Shown here piece by piece: positions 30,217 to 42,065 of a stretch of DNA of 64,000 nucleotides. The notes beneath the pieces are model-generated. The model made no database searches and had not been told where the DNA came from. It worked only from the letters and a program-made list of their open reading frames with translations. The translations under genes and the position numbers were made by a program. Numbering within the stretch: the stretch's first letter is position 1; each line of letters begins with the position of its first letter. The DNA is taken from contig NC_034013.1 of the NCBI RefSeq assembly GCF_000346465.2, positions 17,357,624 to 17,421,623 of the forward strand, written 5' to 3'. Source of the stretch: Prunus persica. Taxonomy: Eukaryota; Streptophyta; Magnoliopsida; Rosales; Rosaceae.

Positions 30217-32708
30217 TTACCAAGCAATATTTTTCCAATGAAGAAATCCACCATTGCCTCTAGCATTTTTGAACGTATAAACGGCACCCGAAACTAGCCA
30301 CAAGATAAAAAGCATAACTAAATTGCCCAACGGTAATCATAAATGAATGGAACGGAAAAATGCTTTGATGTTTCAATATATAAAAATAAACAACTCATTC
30401 AAATAGAGTTCAAAAGTTACAGACAGATCAGAATACCTTCATAACCCTCCCGAACTGGATCTTCCGAAAGCAGCAGGGGAGTATCTAGGTCAACAAACCT
30501 GTACAAGATATTAATGCTTAATGATGGATTAAGAAGTAGCAAGTGAACATAAATAAAATAAAGAGAAGTAACAAAACCAGCAGGATATGCAGACAGTTCT
30601 TCTTTTATACAAAGGATGGTAATACTTACTTAAAGCACCCAAGGCCAGCAGCAAGGTGGCCAGCAAAGCCCATGGCCAGTCTAGTCTCAACCATACCACC
30701 AATCATCAAAGTTAATCCCGATGACTTTGCCACCTCAATGATTTCCAGGGCCCCAACAACCCCAACTTTAGCAAGTTTAATGTTAACGACATCAGCTAGA
30801 TTTTCTGCAACTATTTTCTTAACATCAACTAAACTTCGACAGCTCTCATCAGCTGCAACTGATACTCCATATTTGTCTCTCGCAATGCGACTAACATATC
30901 CAAGGCCTTCCCAATCATCTCTATGAACTGGTTGTTCAAAGAGAACAGGACTAACTCCCACCTCTGAAAGCAAAAAAGAACAAGAAAATATTTCAGTCGC
31001 TAGCTAGACATGGTAGTCAGAATAATGTAATGGGAGTACAGAAACTCATTTACAGAATTTGTAGGTTGAAAGATGGTGAGTGTGTGCATGAGCTTTTTCA
31101 ATTTTTTCTACTTCTTGGGTGCTGGGAGGGGGAGTGGGAGGTTAAAGATGTTACTTTATCATACTGTTTCCAAACACACATTAGTTAAATTATTCATGTT
31201 AGTTATTCAGAGCACATCCGTAAAATTGCAACTTCGGTTTCTGTTTTCAGAATTTACCATATAATTTATCAAGAACTTGGATAGCTTCCTCGGAGGTATA
31301 TCCTTCATTAGCATCCAAGATAAAATCGCAATCTGCGTGAACTGCACGTATAGCTAGAAGGACTTCTATGTCTGAAATCAGATTCTTTCCCACCTTAAGC
31401 TTTAAAGTCCTAAATCCTTGTTCACGATACTTTGAAGCCAATGTAGCAGCTTCACCAGGAGAAACAATTGGAATCTGCGCATATATAATTCAGTCCACTT
31501 TCCACTGAGTAAAGCTTATTTTGGGTATTCACATAGATAACTGTTTTCAACTGTCAGAACTACTCGAAGAAGAGCTTAACTGTTATATCAGTGGTTATGG
31601 TATTTGAAGCTCCACCAAACAGTCTCCATAAAGGGACACCAATACTCCTCGAAACTGCATCAATTAGTGCCATTTCAACTCCTGCCCTAACCTTCAATTG
31701 CAAGTACAGAGTAATAAGACCTCTCAAACCCTTGTAAGAATTGTATAAGATTCTTATGATCAGGATTGTTTTAATTGAAGAAACCCATTATTTTCTTGTT
31801 TGTAAGGTTTGTATCAGCACCATTAGAGGCACTGATCCCATACTGCCACTAAAGTAATAAGAATCTTTAAAGCTTTGTACTCATGGGACCAGTCCTTGTT
31901 ATTGGAACAATATCCTCCAAATTGATCCAGTCTCCAAATAAATCTAGGAGATAGAATTAAAGAAAGTATGCAGAAGAGATCAATAATCCCTAGAATTGCC
32001 TGTTTATCGAACCAAAGAAATGCATAAAAGATGTAACTTTTTTCGTCCTTTCTTTTACTTTTTAAGTAAAATGCTGACTTGAGCAAACCAACTAAATTTG
32101 TTCTCAATACCAACTAAATTTAACAGCCAAGCTGTTCAATTTTCAATAGTAAAAACCCAATCAAAGTATAATACTCAAACACCAAACTAGCAAATAAACA
32201 TATGAATAAAAGAGTAAACTTTCCCAATCATACTCACAGAAGCAAACTCATATCCAGGAAGAAGCCCACCAATCTCTCCCAAAAGCGAACCCAAGGTCTT
32301 CGCCGGACTGCGGAGTAAGAAGTCACAAACTTCCCTGGCCTTGACCATGGCTGTATGCTGATCCTCTGCAGTGACAAAAGGCAAGATTGGAGTTTCACCC
32401 CACCCCACACACCCGTTACTCAATTCAACCCTGATAGCCACATTCTCCACCTTGTCAAGCCTTGAAGTGGCAATCGTGAAAGGCGCTATCAAAGGCACAT
32501 TCAGAGGCCTATTCTCCGCTCTCTGCACGTTTACTGTGAAAGTTTCCAACAAATTATTGAACCCAAAGGTGATGGGTGTGGCCAGAGCCATTCTTGGGCT
32601 GATCCTTGAAATGGGTCTTGCCCTTTTGGGGCTCTGAGTGGAACCAGCAGCAGAGCAGAGGAGCAGAGAGTGAGGTAGTAAGTGCAGAGAAATCCCAATT
32701 GATCCCAT
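30217..32708 (-). CDS. L-Ala-D/L-Glu epimerase-like enzyme (enolase superfamily)
   Basis: Six exons in transcript order: 32708-32238, 31691-31581, 31474-31258, 30963-30630, 30498-30437 and 30293-30217. They close in frame to 423 aa. The first 50 or so residues are Ser/Arg-rich with few acids and could be an organelle transit peptide. The mandelate racemase/muconate lactonizing enzyme fold follows, with the catalytic KxK (TLKLKVGK, about residues 219-221) and metal ligands in ILDANEGY, LFEQPVH and VAADES. The second catalytic Lys is in VVNIKLAKVG, and a Gly-rich loop reads MIGGMVETRLAMG. The C-terminus (NARGNGGFLHWKNIAW) is typical of the plant members. The family epimerises dipeptides such as L-Ala-D/L-Glu, linked in bacteria to murein recycling. 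The plant substrate is not settled, so the name is by homology only. Confidence 0.9.
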
Positions 32709-34074
32709 TTGGTGGCACTGAGAGTGGTCTTTACTCTTTGGCTGGTGATTTAGATTTTTGGGTTACAGGTTTTGGTAGCTCTGATTGGGTTGTGAGCAAG
32801 ATTTGCAGACCTGCCAATGTTGTTCTTCCTGTTGCATAGAGCATAGCAGAGCAGTGTACGACTGGTGCCATTTTTTTTATTATTACTTCTATTATTAACT
32901 ATTTCTTCAACAACTGTTTGTCCTTATTTCTTCGTGTGCCGTGCTGACTCGTTAACGTTAGAGGGTGCATATTTATTTATTTGGCACGATAACCTGGTGA
33001 TATACATAACCCAATGGCGAACCCAGGTAGAAGATGAGTTAGTTTTGACTTTGACAACGATTTTTGCATGCCATTCTTAATTTCTTGGGTTGTGTTGTGT
33101 TGTCATATTGCTTAGAGTTACAGAATCAATGTATTTTTTTTTCTTTTCTACATAAAAGATCGATATGCTTCAAAATTTCAGAACGCATGGGAGGATGATG
33201 GATTACAACATATTTTCTTGTCTTCGGATTCTTCATTCTTTTTCTATTTTTGGCAAATAATAAGAACATGGATGGATCATTCTCTCCTCAGGTGGGTGTA
33301 CCTTCGATGTGCCAAGAGGTTAATTAATCAACTAATTAATGTTTATGTTTGAAGTTGACGTGTTATATACACACACACACCATATTCTAGAAAAGTAAAA
33401 ACAATAGTGAGTAGGTTAAAGTTGGCAAAAGGACAAACATGAATGGATGATTATGGGGCTGATCGACAAAGTGGTAGAACTTTGGCTGCTTTCTTGTTTT
33501 GCATAATGCTTTTTATCTCACTAAAAACAGCAGAAGCTACATTCAGAAAACGTTTCATTCAATCAATAAACAAAAGTAAATTATCACGATTTCAATGAAA
33601 AACATGGAGATAAGTGAATTAGGTTGTCTGAATTATTGTTGAGCCATTAACAAGTCACTGTGGTGAGAATAGTTTAAGGTAATGAAAGGAGACCTTAATT
33701 AAGAGAAGAGAACCCTTGACATTGGTTTTTGCTGTCACCTAGGCAGCTAGGCTATTATATATAATATGAATTGGGTAGAAAAGGATTGCAGAAGGCATAA
33801 CCATGCGTTCAAGACAAGATCAAGTAGTGCTTTTTCCAATTGTAGCAAGCGGGCATGCAAAGCAATACCTTGAAACAAAGCCATTCCTTACTTTTATAGA
33901 AGCTTACTTTACCACCAAGCTTAGAACCCCTCCCTCCCTCCCTCCCTTTGTCATATATGATTGATGTGATCATATATAAGTACTAAGTAGGTGATGATAC
34001 TATAATATCAACGATTCAATCACGGCATTAATTCATACAAATAATCGAGTTTGATTTACAACTTAGAATCCACC
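32709..34074. other. Intergenic region between divergent epimerase and reticulon genes
   Basis: It probably contains both promoters. It has an ACACAC microsatellite near 33370. From about 33800 the sequence is duplicated near 36860 (for example CGGGCATGCAAAGCAA and ACCCCTCCCTCCCTC). I see no coding exon. Confidence 0.5.
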
Positions 34075-35284
34075 ATGCCGGGGGTATATTCATCCGATTC
34101 TGATGACAATATTGGCGCAAGCCATGGGGCAAAGCTCTTTGGACGTGAAAGGCCAATTCATCATGTTCTTGGAGGTGGAAAAGGTAAAAGTGTATGTTAT
34201 GTACGATACGATCAATCTTCATTTATATAATAAACTTGCATCAATCTCATTTGTGTTTCCTCAGCGAAGAAAATGTGTTTTGGATTTTGTCCAGAGCGCG
34301 CACCAGTTTTGATGCTGAATCCAGTTGCCCTGTTTTGGATTTGTCCAAATTGAGAACATGTCTCTTTAGCTATGATATATAATGTGCTAAGACCTTGACC
34401 TTGTTAATAGTAATTAATAAAACTTGCAGTTGCGGATGTGTTATTGTGGAGGAACAGAAATGTATCAGCTGCGCTTTTGATTGGGATGACGGTGATATGG
34501 TTTCTTTTCGAGGTAGTCGAGTACAATTTTGTGACCCTCGTCTGCCACCTCTCCATTACCACATTGCTTGTAATCTTCATATGGCGCACGGCTGCAGAAT
34601 TGTTCAGATTGTAGGTCCTTCTCTTTCGCTAATTTTATTTTTCTATATTTATTTATTGAGTAATATTTGAATTAATTAATGTACAGGACACCTCCTACCA
34701 TACCTGATATAATATTACATGAATCTACATTCAAAGAGTTGGCTTCCACAGTCCACAAAAGATGCAACCATTTCTTGTCAAAGCTTCTTGACAGTGCATG
34801 TGGAAGAGACCTACCATTCTTCTTCTTGGTACTTCAAGTTTGATCTAACCATTCACTACATTCACTCTCAACTCAACTTTTTCAATTAAGTTTGATCTCC
34901 CTTTCTCTTCTGATTTTCAGGCAATTATTTCTCTCTATATTTTGTCTGTGATTGGAACCTATTTCAGCTTTCTGAATCTTGTTTACTTGGGTAAGAAGTT
35001 GTTATATTTGTTTGTTATCATCCGTAGTATATATTCCATTACAATATTATTAAAGTGTACGTATGAGATTTATGGCTCTATCTCTTTTGTTTGATTGCAA
35101 TTTGCATGCAAATTAAGGGTTCCTCGCCCTGGAAACACTGCCATTTGTGTATGAGCGATTTGAGGAGGACGTTGATCGCCTAGCTGGAAAAGTTAGCAGA
35201 GAGATAAAGAGATCGTACAGAAAGTTTGATTCTCAGTTTCTCAACAAAATTCCAAGAGGCCCAGTGAAAGAGAAAACCAGATGA
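34075..35284 (+). CDS. Reticulon-like protein, tandem copy A
   Basis: Five exons: 34075-34183, 34430-34610, 34687-34828, 34921-34990 and 35118-35284, closing in frame to 222 aa. After a short acidic N-terminus (MPGVYSSDSDDN) comes the reticulon homology domain, entered by HHVLGGGKVADVLLWRN. It has two long hydrophobic hairpins (VSAALLIGMTVIWFLFEVVE with the following helix, and AIISLYILSVIGTYFSFLNL) separated by a loop containing TPPTIPDI and GRDLPFFF. The end is FVYERFEEDVDRLAGKV plus a basic tail (RGPVKEKTR). Plant reticulons (RTNLB) shape ER tubules through these wedge-like hairpins. It belongs to the short RTNLB group with almost no N-terminal extension. Copy B lies 1.8 kb downstream in the same orientation. 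Confidence 0.92.
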
Positions 35285-37123
35285 AACTTTGAATGGCATT
35301 GGCATGGCGTGGAGTCTGGACTTGGAATCATAGTTTGTGTGCCAGAGTTGCACGCATATGTCAAATCATTATGTGAAGATATATTTGTGTAAATAACATT
35401 ACCTTTATTGTATTATAATTGTATATATATAAAACTGTACAATATCATCAACATTGGTTCAACATAATTAATTACTTACTTGATGGCTTTGGCATATCTG
35501 AAATGGTTAGTTCCCATTCCCATTCTCTTGGTTGATCAACACATGTTTCTAAATCGAGTACCGTACGAAAAAGGTCAAACTTGCCATGACTAGTCCCAAA
35601 TCGAGCAGATAAAATATTTATCAAGCTTGCATTGCATTTCATATATAGCTAGAAAGAAACACAACATAAAGCGGTATTGTATTGACACATTAAGTTAATT
35701 AGGTGTGGAGGAGCTCATAGCTAGCACAACAAGTCCAATATTGGGTATTGCATTCATTCTAAAACAAGAGTGTGTGTGTGACTAGATATATATACGACAC
35801 TAAGGAAGAAGCCCTTTGCAGATTTCCATGAATGTATTTTTGTACAACAGAAGCCTCAGCCTCTCCTATATCTAGCTCGATCATGGTCCTGGAGCCAGCC
35901 AACCAGCTGCGATGCGGAGATAATTAAACAAAAAAACACAACAATTATATATACCTTTTTCGGGTTCAAATTCAACTTCAACTTACAGAAGCCAAAACCA
36001 CAACACAAGTATTCTTTTAATATTCTGTAATGTACTAGTAAGTGGGTTCTCATAAAGGCAACGTTTCAGTTCAAATTCTTAATGGGAAACCATTATATAT
36101 AGATTACTATACGTTTGGACTAGTAGTAGCCGTCCCAGGTCAAAATCTCAAAAAGGGTATATTTATCAATCTAGCTAATCATGGCGGCAAGTGCTTTGTC
36201 TTTGGAATTATATTTTTTTATAGGTCGAAGCGATTACAGTGAGTAGCACCTATCAAAAGCATTGTGAGATCATTTTATAGATTTTTTAAATATCAATCTA
36301 GCTAATCATGATGAATTAATAACTAGGATGATGCGTTGGGTTGTCAAATGAGTTTAAGGCTTTTGATAATGTTATTGAATAATGATGAAATGAAGCCTTA
36401 TTGGAGGATATATGAGTTTGAGCCTAATTAAACTGGGATATTGGGCAGTTTGACTGTAGATCAAACAAGTAGTCATTGAGGAGGATGGATGATGATGGTC
36501 ACATTGATATTTTTTTTCTCCAAAATTGGAACAACTAGAATCCAACTGATCGAATTTTTATTGTCTCTTTCCATATGGATGCTCTAGTTGGAATTTTTTA
36601 CCATAGCCTACTCCACATTCCAATGGAGGAGAAATATTGAGGGAAGGAGGATACGAATACATAACCTCATAGCCTAAGAAAACTGCTTTTAAGCTTTTAA
36701 CAACATGAGTTACAAGCTTATGGCGTAATATCTTAATCAAGAACCCTTGATATTGGTAGGAAAGGAAAGAAAAGGTAGGTTTGCAGTTGCAGTCTTGTAG
36801 AGGCATATCAATTATAATAACCACAACTGGTGGAATATTAATTAGAGTACTAGTCGTTCAAGACAAGATCAGATACTACTTACCAATTGTACCAACCGGG
36901 CATGCAAAGCAACTCTGAGATTAATTAAGCAAAGGCCCCCAAGTCATTCCTTACTTTATAGAAGCATAATTTGCCACCAAGCTTTGAAGTTAGAACCCCT
37001 CCCTCCCTCTCCTTCATATGAATCATATATTTATAGGTGATGATAATATAATATCAACTATTCAATTAGGGCATTAATTCATACAAATAATCAAGTTTAA
37101 TAATATTTTAGAACGTATCCACC
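35285..37123. other. Spacer between the two reticulon copies
   Basis: It holds the 3' flank of copy A and the promoter of copy B. A 20-bp direct repeat (TATCAATCTAGCTAATCATG) occurs near 36162 and 36292. No further gene is seen. The ORFs at 35856-36053, 36042-36242 and 36558-36824 show no recognisable homology. Confidence 0.5.
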
Positions 37124-37301
37124 ATGCCTTCCGATTCTACTAACGATGTTGTACAGTCTATCTTACTTGGAAGGCCAATAATAATTCATCGGCTTCTTGG
37201 AGGTGGAAAAGGTAACGTTCATAAATTTATATATAATTGCATCAATGTGAAAACTCCTAATTCATAATTAATCTCATTATTTGGCTTCCTCAAGTCTTGT
37301 G

Positions 37302-37338
<37 letters not shown>

Positions 37339-38287
37339 TTTGTCACACACACACCAACCAACCAACCAGCGAAGAAAATGGGTTTTGGATTTAGTCCAGT
37401 TTTAACCAGAGTTTCCCTTTGTTCATATCAGAAATGTCCAAAGCAGGAAAATTTGTCCAAAGTAGACACATGTGTTTAATTATGATGTGCTGCTAGGAAT
37501 GAATTGGCCTTAATTTGAATGACCTTGTAAGGTGAGTAATTAAATTTGCATGCAGTTGCGGATGTGTTACTGTGGAGGAACACAAGTGTATCCGCTGCGC
37601 TTTTGATTGGGATGACGGTGATATGGTTTATTTTCGGGGTAGTCGAGTACAACTGGGTGATCCTCCTCTACCACCTCTCCATTACCACACTGCTCATAAT
37701 CTTCATATTACAATTTGTCAAAAATTTTTTGGAGGTTATCTTCATATCGGCGATTATTCCATCCTTTCGAAATAACGTACGTCCTGATCATGATCTTACA
37801 TTCGAAGAGTTTTTTTCTGATATCCGTAAATTATTCAACTACCTTCACAATGCATTTGGAAGAGACCTACCATTCTTCTTGTTGGTATACCCTTGTTGAA
37901 GTTAAATTTTTCAACTAATTAATTTCCCTTTAAAATTAGGTCATTTGAAGTATGTATACAGTGCTAAAGACCCATCTCCCTCTACTGATTTATTTTCAGG
38001 CAATTATTTTTCTCTATATGTTGCCTGTGATTGGAACCTATCTCAGCTCTCTGAATCTTCTGTACTTGGGTATGCATACGTAAGAAATTATTTGCTATAT
38101 GTATATATATCATCATCATCATCCATCGTATTATTAATGTGTATGCTATTTATGACTCTTCTCTTTTCCAAATTAAGGGTTCATCTACTTGGGAATACTA
38201 CTGCCACTTCTGTTTGAGCGATTTGAGGATGACGTTACTCGCCTTGGTATCAAAATTGCCCAAGAGTCGTTTGCCTTGAACACATGA
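37124..38287 (+). CDS. Reticulon-like protein, tandem copy B (one intron fewer)
   Basis: Four exons: 37124-37211, 37556-37884, 38000-38069 and 38178-38287, closing in frame to 198 aa. It starts MPSDSTNDVVQSILLGRP, then HRLLGGGKVADVLLWRNTS and the first hairpin (ALLIGMTVIWFIFGVVEYNW). The second exon runs straight through the position where copy A has a 76-bp intron. The inter-hairpin loop is about seven codons longer and unlike copy A (the TPPTIPD motif is replaced by IPSFRNNVRPD). It resumes at LTFEEF and GRDLPFFLL, then hairpin two (YMLPVIGTYLSSLNLLY) and LLFERFEDDVTRLG. The C-terminal tail is short and lacks the basic end of copy A. The frame is intact and splice sites are canonical, so it may be expressed as a diverged ER-shaping protein. 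Confidence 0.85.
37301..37336. repeat. TA microsatellite in intron 1 of reticulon copy B
   Basis: A (TA)n run of about 34 bp within the first intron of copy B, absent at the matching place in copy A. Likely length-polymorphic. Confidence 0.85.
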
Positions 38288-39166
38288 AATCATTATGTGA
38301 AGATTTGTGTAAATAAAAAGACAACCTACCAATAAATATAATATATAATATATGTATTGTATTATTAATTGTACAACAAACTCAACCTTGGTTCTTCATT
38401 AATTACTTGATCGCTTTAGCATATGTGAAATGGTTGGTTCCAATTCATTCCCATTATCTTGGTTTGATCAACGTACATATATTTCCGATTCATTCCCAAA
38501 TCGAGCATCAAGCTTGCATTGCATAAAGCCAAATGAGATTACTGCATGCGTTTGGACTGGTTGTAACCGTCCCAGGTCAAAATCTCAGAAAGGGTATATT
38601 TATCAATCTTTCTACTACTCTTAAAAATTATTATTCTACATTATTGCAAGATGATTCCCTTCCCCTGCCTTTCCCCTGGAAGTGGTGAGAGCACAGACAG
38701 TGCACAACAACAAACAACGATTTGGCTGTCACTCTCCCTAGTGGCAATTTAACTGTCATAATAGCTTCCTTCCTCCTCGTCCTCGTCGTCCTCCTCCTAT
38801 ATAGATAATATATAAAATATATATTAATATATATCATGATTGATGACAAGGACGGAAGAGTGGGATGTGAATGCAACCCCAACAACCCATCACAATTTGT
38901 AGTGGCTGTGTTGACCTCCCACTCATCTTCATGTCAAACTCTGCTTTGCCTTCCAGTTTTAGTACCGCAACAAACAGAGAATCACGTAAAGCCCAAAAGT
39001 AGACACACACAAAGATCCCACTAACAAAAATCATTCTAGCTGGAACATTATTGACTTTTAGAACAACAATATAATTAACAAAGAAGCCTATATATAATGC
39101 CAATAGGGTGCTACCACTTTCATTCAGGGACTTAATTAAATCTACACAGAGAGAGAGAGTGATTAG
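38288..39166. other. Intergenic region and promoter of the small membrane protein gene
   Basis: It contains the downstream part of the reticulon duplication and then unrelated sequence with CTCCTCGTCCTCGTC-type pyrimidine runs at about 38770. The promoter of the next gene lies at the end. No exon is recognised. Confidence 0.5.
39089..39098 (+). promoter_or_regulatory. TATA box of the 72-aa membrane protein gene
   Basis: TATATATAA sits 70-78 bp before the ATG in otherwise mixed sequence, and an AGAGAGAGAG leader precedes the start codon. Transcription probably starts near 39120. Confidence 0.6.
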
Positions 39167-39385
39167 ATGGTGAGAGTATGGAGAGAGATTGGTAGTGTGG
39201 ATGGTGGTGTCGCCACTGCCAATTGGTTAGTGTTTTGGGCAGCTTTGGTCAGCCTCTGTCTTGTCTCAGCCATAGTTTTCTCCTGTGCAGATGGTGTGTC
39301 TTCCAAAGAGAAGAACACAGCAGGTGACACAAAGCTTTATGGCGGCGGTTGCGCTGCCGAGTGTGGTGCAGCATGTGGTGCATGA
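39167..39385 (+). CDS. Small Cys-rich single-pass membrane protein, 72 aa
   Basis: A single-exon gene. A short N-terminal stretch (MVRVWREIGSVDGGVATAN) is followed by one hydrophobic helix (about residues 20-40, WLVFWAALVSLCLVSAIVF), a polar linker, and a Gly/Ala/Cys-rich C-terminus (GGGCAAECGAACGA). From memory, other eudicots have short proteins with the same helix followed by a C-A-A-x-C-G-A-x-C-G tail, annotated only as membrane or lipoprotein-like, and one Arabidopsis member sits next to a reticulon. No function is known. The TATA box, the leader and the conserved tail make it more than a chance ORF. The helix could be either a signal peptide or a membrane anchor. Confidence 0.75.
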   Translation: MVRVWREIGSVDGGVATANWLVFWAALVSLCLVSAIVFSCADGVSSKEKNTAGDTKLYGGGCAAECGAACGA

Positions 39386-40006
39386 AGCAAGCTCTAAGAG
39401 TAAGGAGACAGAGAGACTTACTTAATTACACAAATCCTCAAAATGAATATGATGAGGTTTATTGCAAATTCCAAAACTAATTAGACAAACATTAGATTTC
39501 ACTTCCCATTCAACTATTATTTGTATCAATCATTTGACTAATTATATGCTGTGGTTGATTATGCCATTGTAACACATTTCCTCCAAGAATTGTAAAAGTG
39601 GAGGAGCACCTTGATTCATCTATCTAAGAATTTCAAAGCTACATGTTCTCTCTCTTTTTCTTCTTTTCATTTTCATATCTGATGTGCGTGTGCCTTTCAT
39701 AACCACACACTAAGGAGGTGCGCCTTCGCTGCTAACACTAATCCAGCAATGAATGATGAAGAATATGAATATGCACATTATTGCAACAATAAGGCATATT
39801 TTTTTAAATTAAATTAAGTAAGAAAGACTAAAATTATGGTGGGGTTGGGGTACATCTTCCATAACAACAATGCATCGATGGCTACAGGACATGTGTTATC
39901 CAAAAAAGATTTCATTATGTGTTTGTTTGTTCATGGTCCAGAATGAAAATGGAACTCCAGGTTAAGCAGTTATAAAAACAAAACGTGCAAGAGAAGGTAC
40001 AACAAC

Positions 40007-40086
40007 GTCAAGATGGCCGAGTTGGTCTAAGGCGCCAGTTTCAGGTACTGGTCCGAAAGGGCATGGGTTCGAATCCCATTCTTGAC
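40007..40086 (+). tRNA. tRNA-Leu (anticodon CAG)
   Basis: An 80-nt cloverleaf: acceptor stem GTCAAGA pairing with TCTTGAC, a D-arm with GGTCTAAGGC, an anticodon stem CCAGT/ACTGG around the loop TTCAGGT (anticodon CAG), a long class II variable arm (TCCGAAAGGG region), and a T-arm ATGGG-TTCGAAT-CCCAT. A-box (TGGCCGAGTTGG) and B-box (GGTTCGAATCC) promoter elements are intact. No intron. It decodes CUG. A T-run follows as terminator. Confidence 0.96.
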
Positions 40087-40096
40087 AATATATATA

Positions 40097-40108
40097 TTTT
40101 TTTTTTTT
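40097..40108 (+). terminator. RNA polymerase III terminator of tRNA-Leu
   Basis: A run of 12 T residues begins 11 bp after the tRNA 3' end, more than enough to stop polymerase III. Confidence 0.85.
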
Positions 40109-40533
40109 GGGGGTTGATCGAACGCATGAACTTATTCCTTATCATTGTTTTAAGTTGTAGTGTGACAGTTGTGCCAAATCTCTCTCCTATTGCAAGTTGA
40201 AATTGAAATTACTGGTGGAACACAAAGGTTTCTGATCCAATTTTCTTTTACTGTCATCACTATCTATGAGACCAACCCATTCAAAAGGTCAGTTTTTATG
40301 CTACCCAAACTTTTAATGCCTGTTAAAATCTCCATACACCACGATGCAAACCATGACAGGGAAAGGGGGTTGATGAAGCAAAGTGTAGAGGAAGTTTTCC
40401 TCCACATAGTGCAAAAGCTAGATATGAGTACAAAATGTTTTACATCACATTCAAAATCAGAAGACAAGCAATAATGGAACCTGTATATAATTTTTCCGAT
40501 AACTGAAACAGAGGAATATATTAAAACCAGGTT

Positions 40534-40896
40534 CTAGTTCAAGGTTTTGTTTGCTGCAGACTTCTTATGTTGCCAAGGAGCTTTCAAAGTTGTGGAGCAT
40601 GTGCTATGAGCCTTACCAGGCAGAATATCCAAGTCAATGTCAGAAAATGAAGAATAGGATGCATAAACTCTCTTCTCTGATCCACAAGCACAGTGCCTTG
40701 CATGCTGCGCGGCATGCCATCCGACCTTGCACGGAACTTTGATGCAACACCAGACAACGGCTAATGGGCACGAAATGCACAGCAAGCAGGCACTGCAGAG
40801 AAACTCCGTGGCTTTCTCACACCATTTAGATTTTCTCCCTTGAGAAGAAATGTAACTAGAAACAGAACAAGAATTGGAAGGTCTTGCAATATCCAT
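40534..40896 (-). CDS. Uncharacterised Cys-rich plant protein, 120 aa
   Basis: An intact single-exon ORF. The middle holds a cysteine-dense hydrophobic segment (about residues 33-52, LCSACLLCISCPLAVVWCC) after KSKWCEKATEF, then CKVGWHAAQHARHC, and a conserved-looking RVYASYSSFSDIDLDI. The blend of a cysteine-rich membrane helix and the ASYSSFSDID motif recalls small unnamed plant proteins, but I cannot attach a function. The start at 40896 follows 5' sequence with no better upstream ATG. The cysteines before and inside the helix could be palmitoylation sites, which is speculation. Coding status rests on length, composition and recalled homology. Confidence 0.65.
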   Translation of the reverse strand: MDIARPSNSCSVSSYISSQGRKSKWCEKATEFLCSACLLCISCPLAVVWCCIKVPCKVGWHAAQHARHCACGSEKRVYASYSSFSDIDLDILPGKAHSTCSTTLKAPWQHKKSAANKTLN

Positions 40897-42065
40897 ATTG
40901 CTTCATCTGATTTGTTTCTCCCTCATATTAAGGACCAGTTTTCTGTCCACCGTTCTCTTTATGCTGCTGCAGTGCGTGTTAGATAGTTCAATCTTTTTAA
41001 GTCGATCCATATATTGCGACCTTTGATGCTGTATATGTGGCTATAAACATTGGTGAGCTATCTTCCTTGGAAAGCTTGCTGCTATTGTTTGTAAGGTTAT
41101 CAACTTGCTGTTCGGTATTTTTTTTCTTTTCTACTTTCTGTACATGTTTTTCACTTTTTATCCTCTTCCTAGACCACTTATGCCCGAGACGCCTTTCGCA
41201 ATGCTAGATTCGTCAAGGACCAACTATGCCTTGGATTATCCTAAAAAGAACGGGGGAAAATAAAGGGCAACTGCCTCAGCAAAAAGAAAAGGCAAAACCC
41301 TTCACAAGCCTATGATGTTTCACCAGACTATCAAAGCAATCACCCTTTAACTTTTTCAAGTATTTATAAGTCCACCGTCCCTATTCACTTGAAAGAATCA
41401 GATTCAAAGCATTGAATCATCAGTTTGCTTGGTTGCAAAGCATAATTCAAAATCTTAAGGTGACCTGTTCACTGCATTTCAGATTAGTGCATGCAACCCA
41501 CTATTGTCAATTTCGCTTGGACAGAGCTTTTTGTAACCAGTAAAACCTGGAAACCAACACACGGAGAAAAAACTTGGAAGAATTCTTCATCTCTGGATGA
41601 AATAAGTTGAAAAGGCAGCGAGAATATTGGCTAAACAAATGTTCATAGCAGACTTGAGAGCAAATTTGGGTCTCTAACAAGTAGTTGCATTGATTAAATA
41701 ACATCAATATAGCGTTAATGATCTTGTTAGTTATAACACCTCATCAAGCATAACTTAAACTAATACATTGAAAGATCTCACTCAGCCAAAAAGATCTTCA
41801 AAGGCATAGCACATGAACTTCAGAACAACAAGGCTCCAAATGAAATTTTCACGGGGTATAAGGTAAAGACAATTGGCTGCCAACATTAGCAACTAGAAAA
41901 AGCTACCAATGCAATGCATACATGAAATATGCATTGGGAGTATATTTTCTATTGCAAATAATTATCTTGCAGTGAGGGTTAACCAATTTAAACAGCCGAA
42001 TGTCCTGAAAATGTCATGCCCGACCTGGAAACTTATTTTTCAACAGGCTGCCGGAAATCAAAATC
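40897..42065. other. Intergenic region, no gene recognised
   Basis: AT-rich spacer. The left part is the promoter side of the 120-aa gene and the right part the 3' UTR of the S35 gene. The ORF at 41507-41707 is short and has no support. Confidence 0.5.

Larger units (their letters stand above)
33800..38615 (+). repeat. Tandem segmental duplication carrying the two reticulon genes
   Basis: A left unit (about 33800-36180) and a right unit (about 36860-38615) share genes and flanks. Upstream, TTCAAGACAAGATCA, GGGCATGCAAAGCAA and the CCCTCCCTCC run appear in both. Downstream, both carry a TTTGATCAAC-type stretch and CCGTCCCAGGTCAAAATCTC followed by AAAGGGTATATTTATCAATC. The offset changes from about 3.06 kb at the 5' end to about 2.5 kb at the 3' end, so indels have accumulated. 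Exact borders need a dot plot. Confidence 0.8.
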
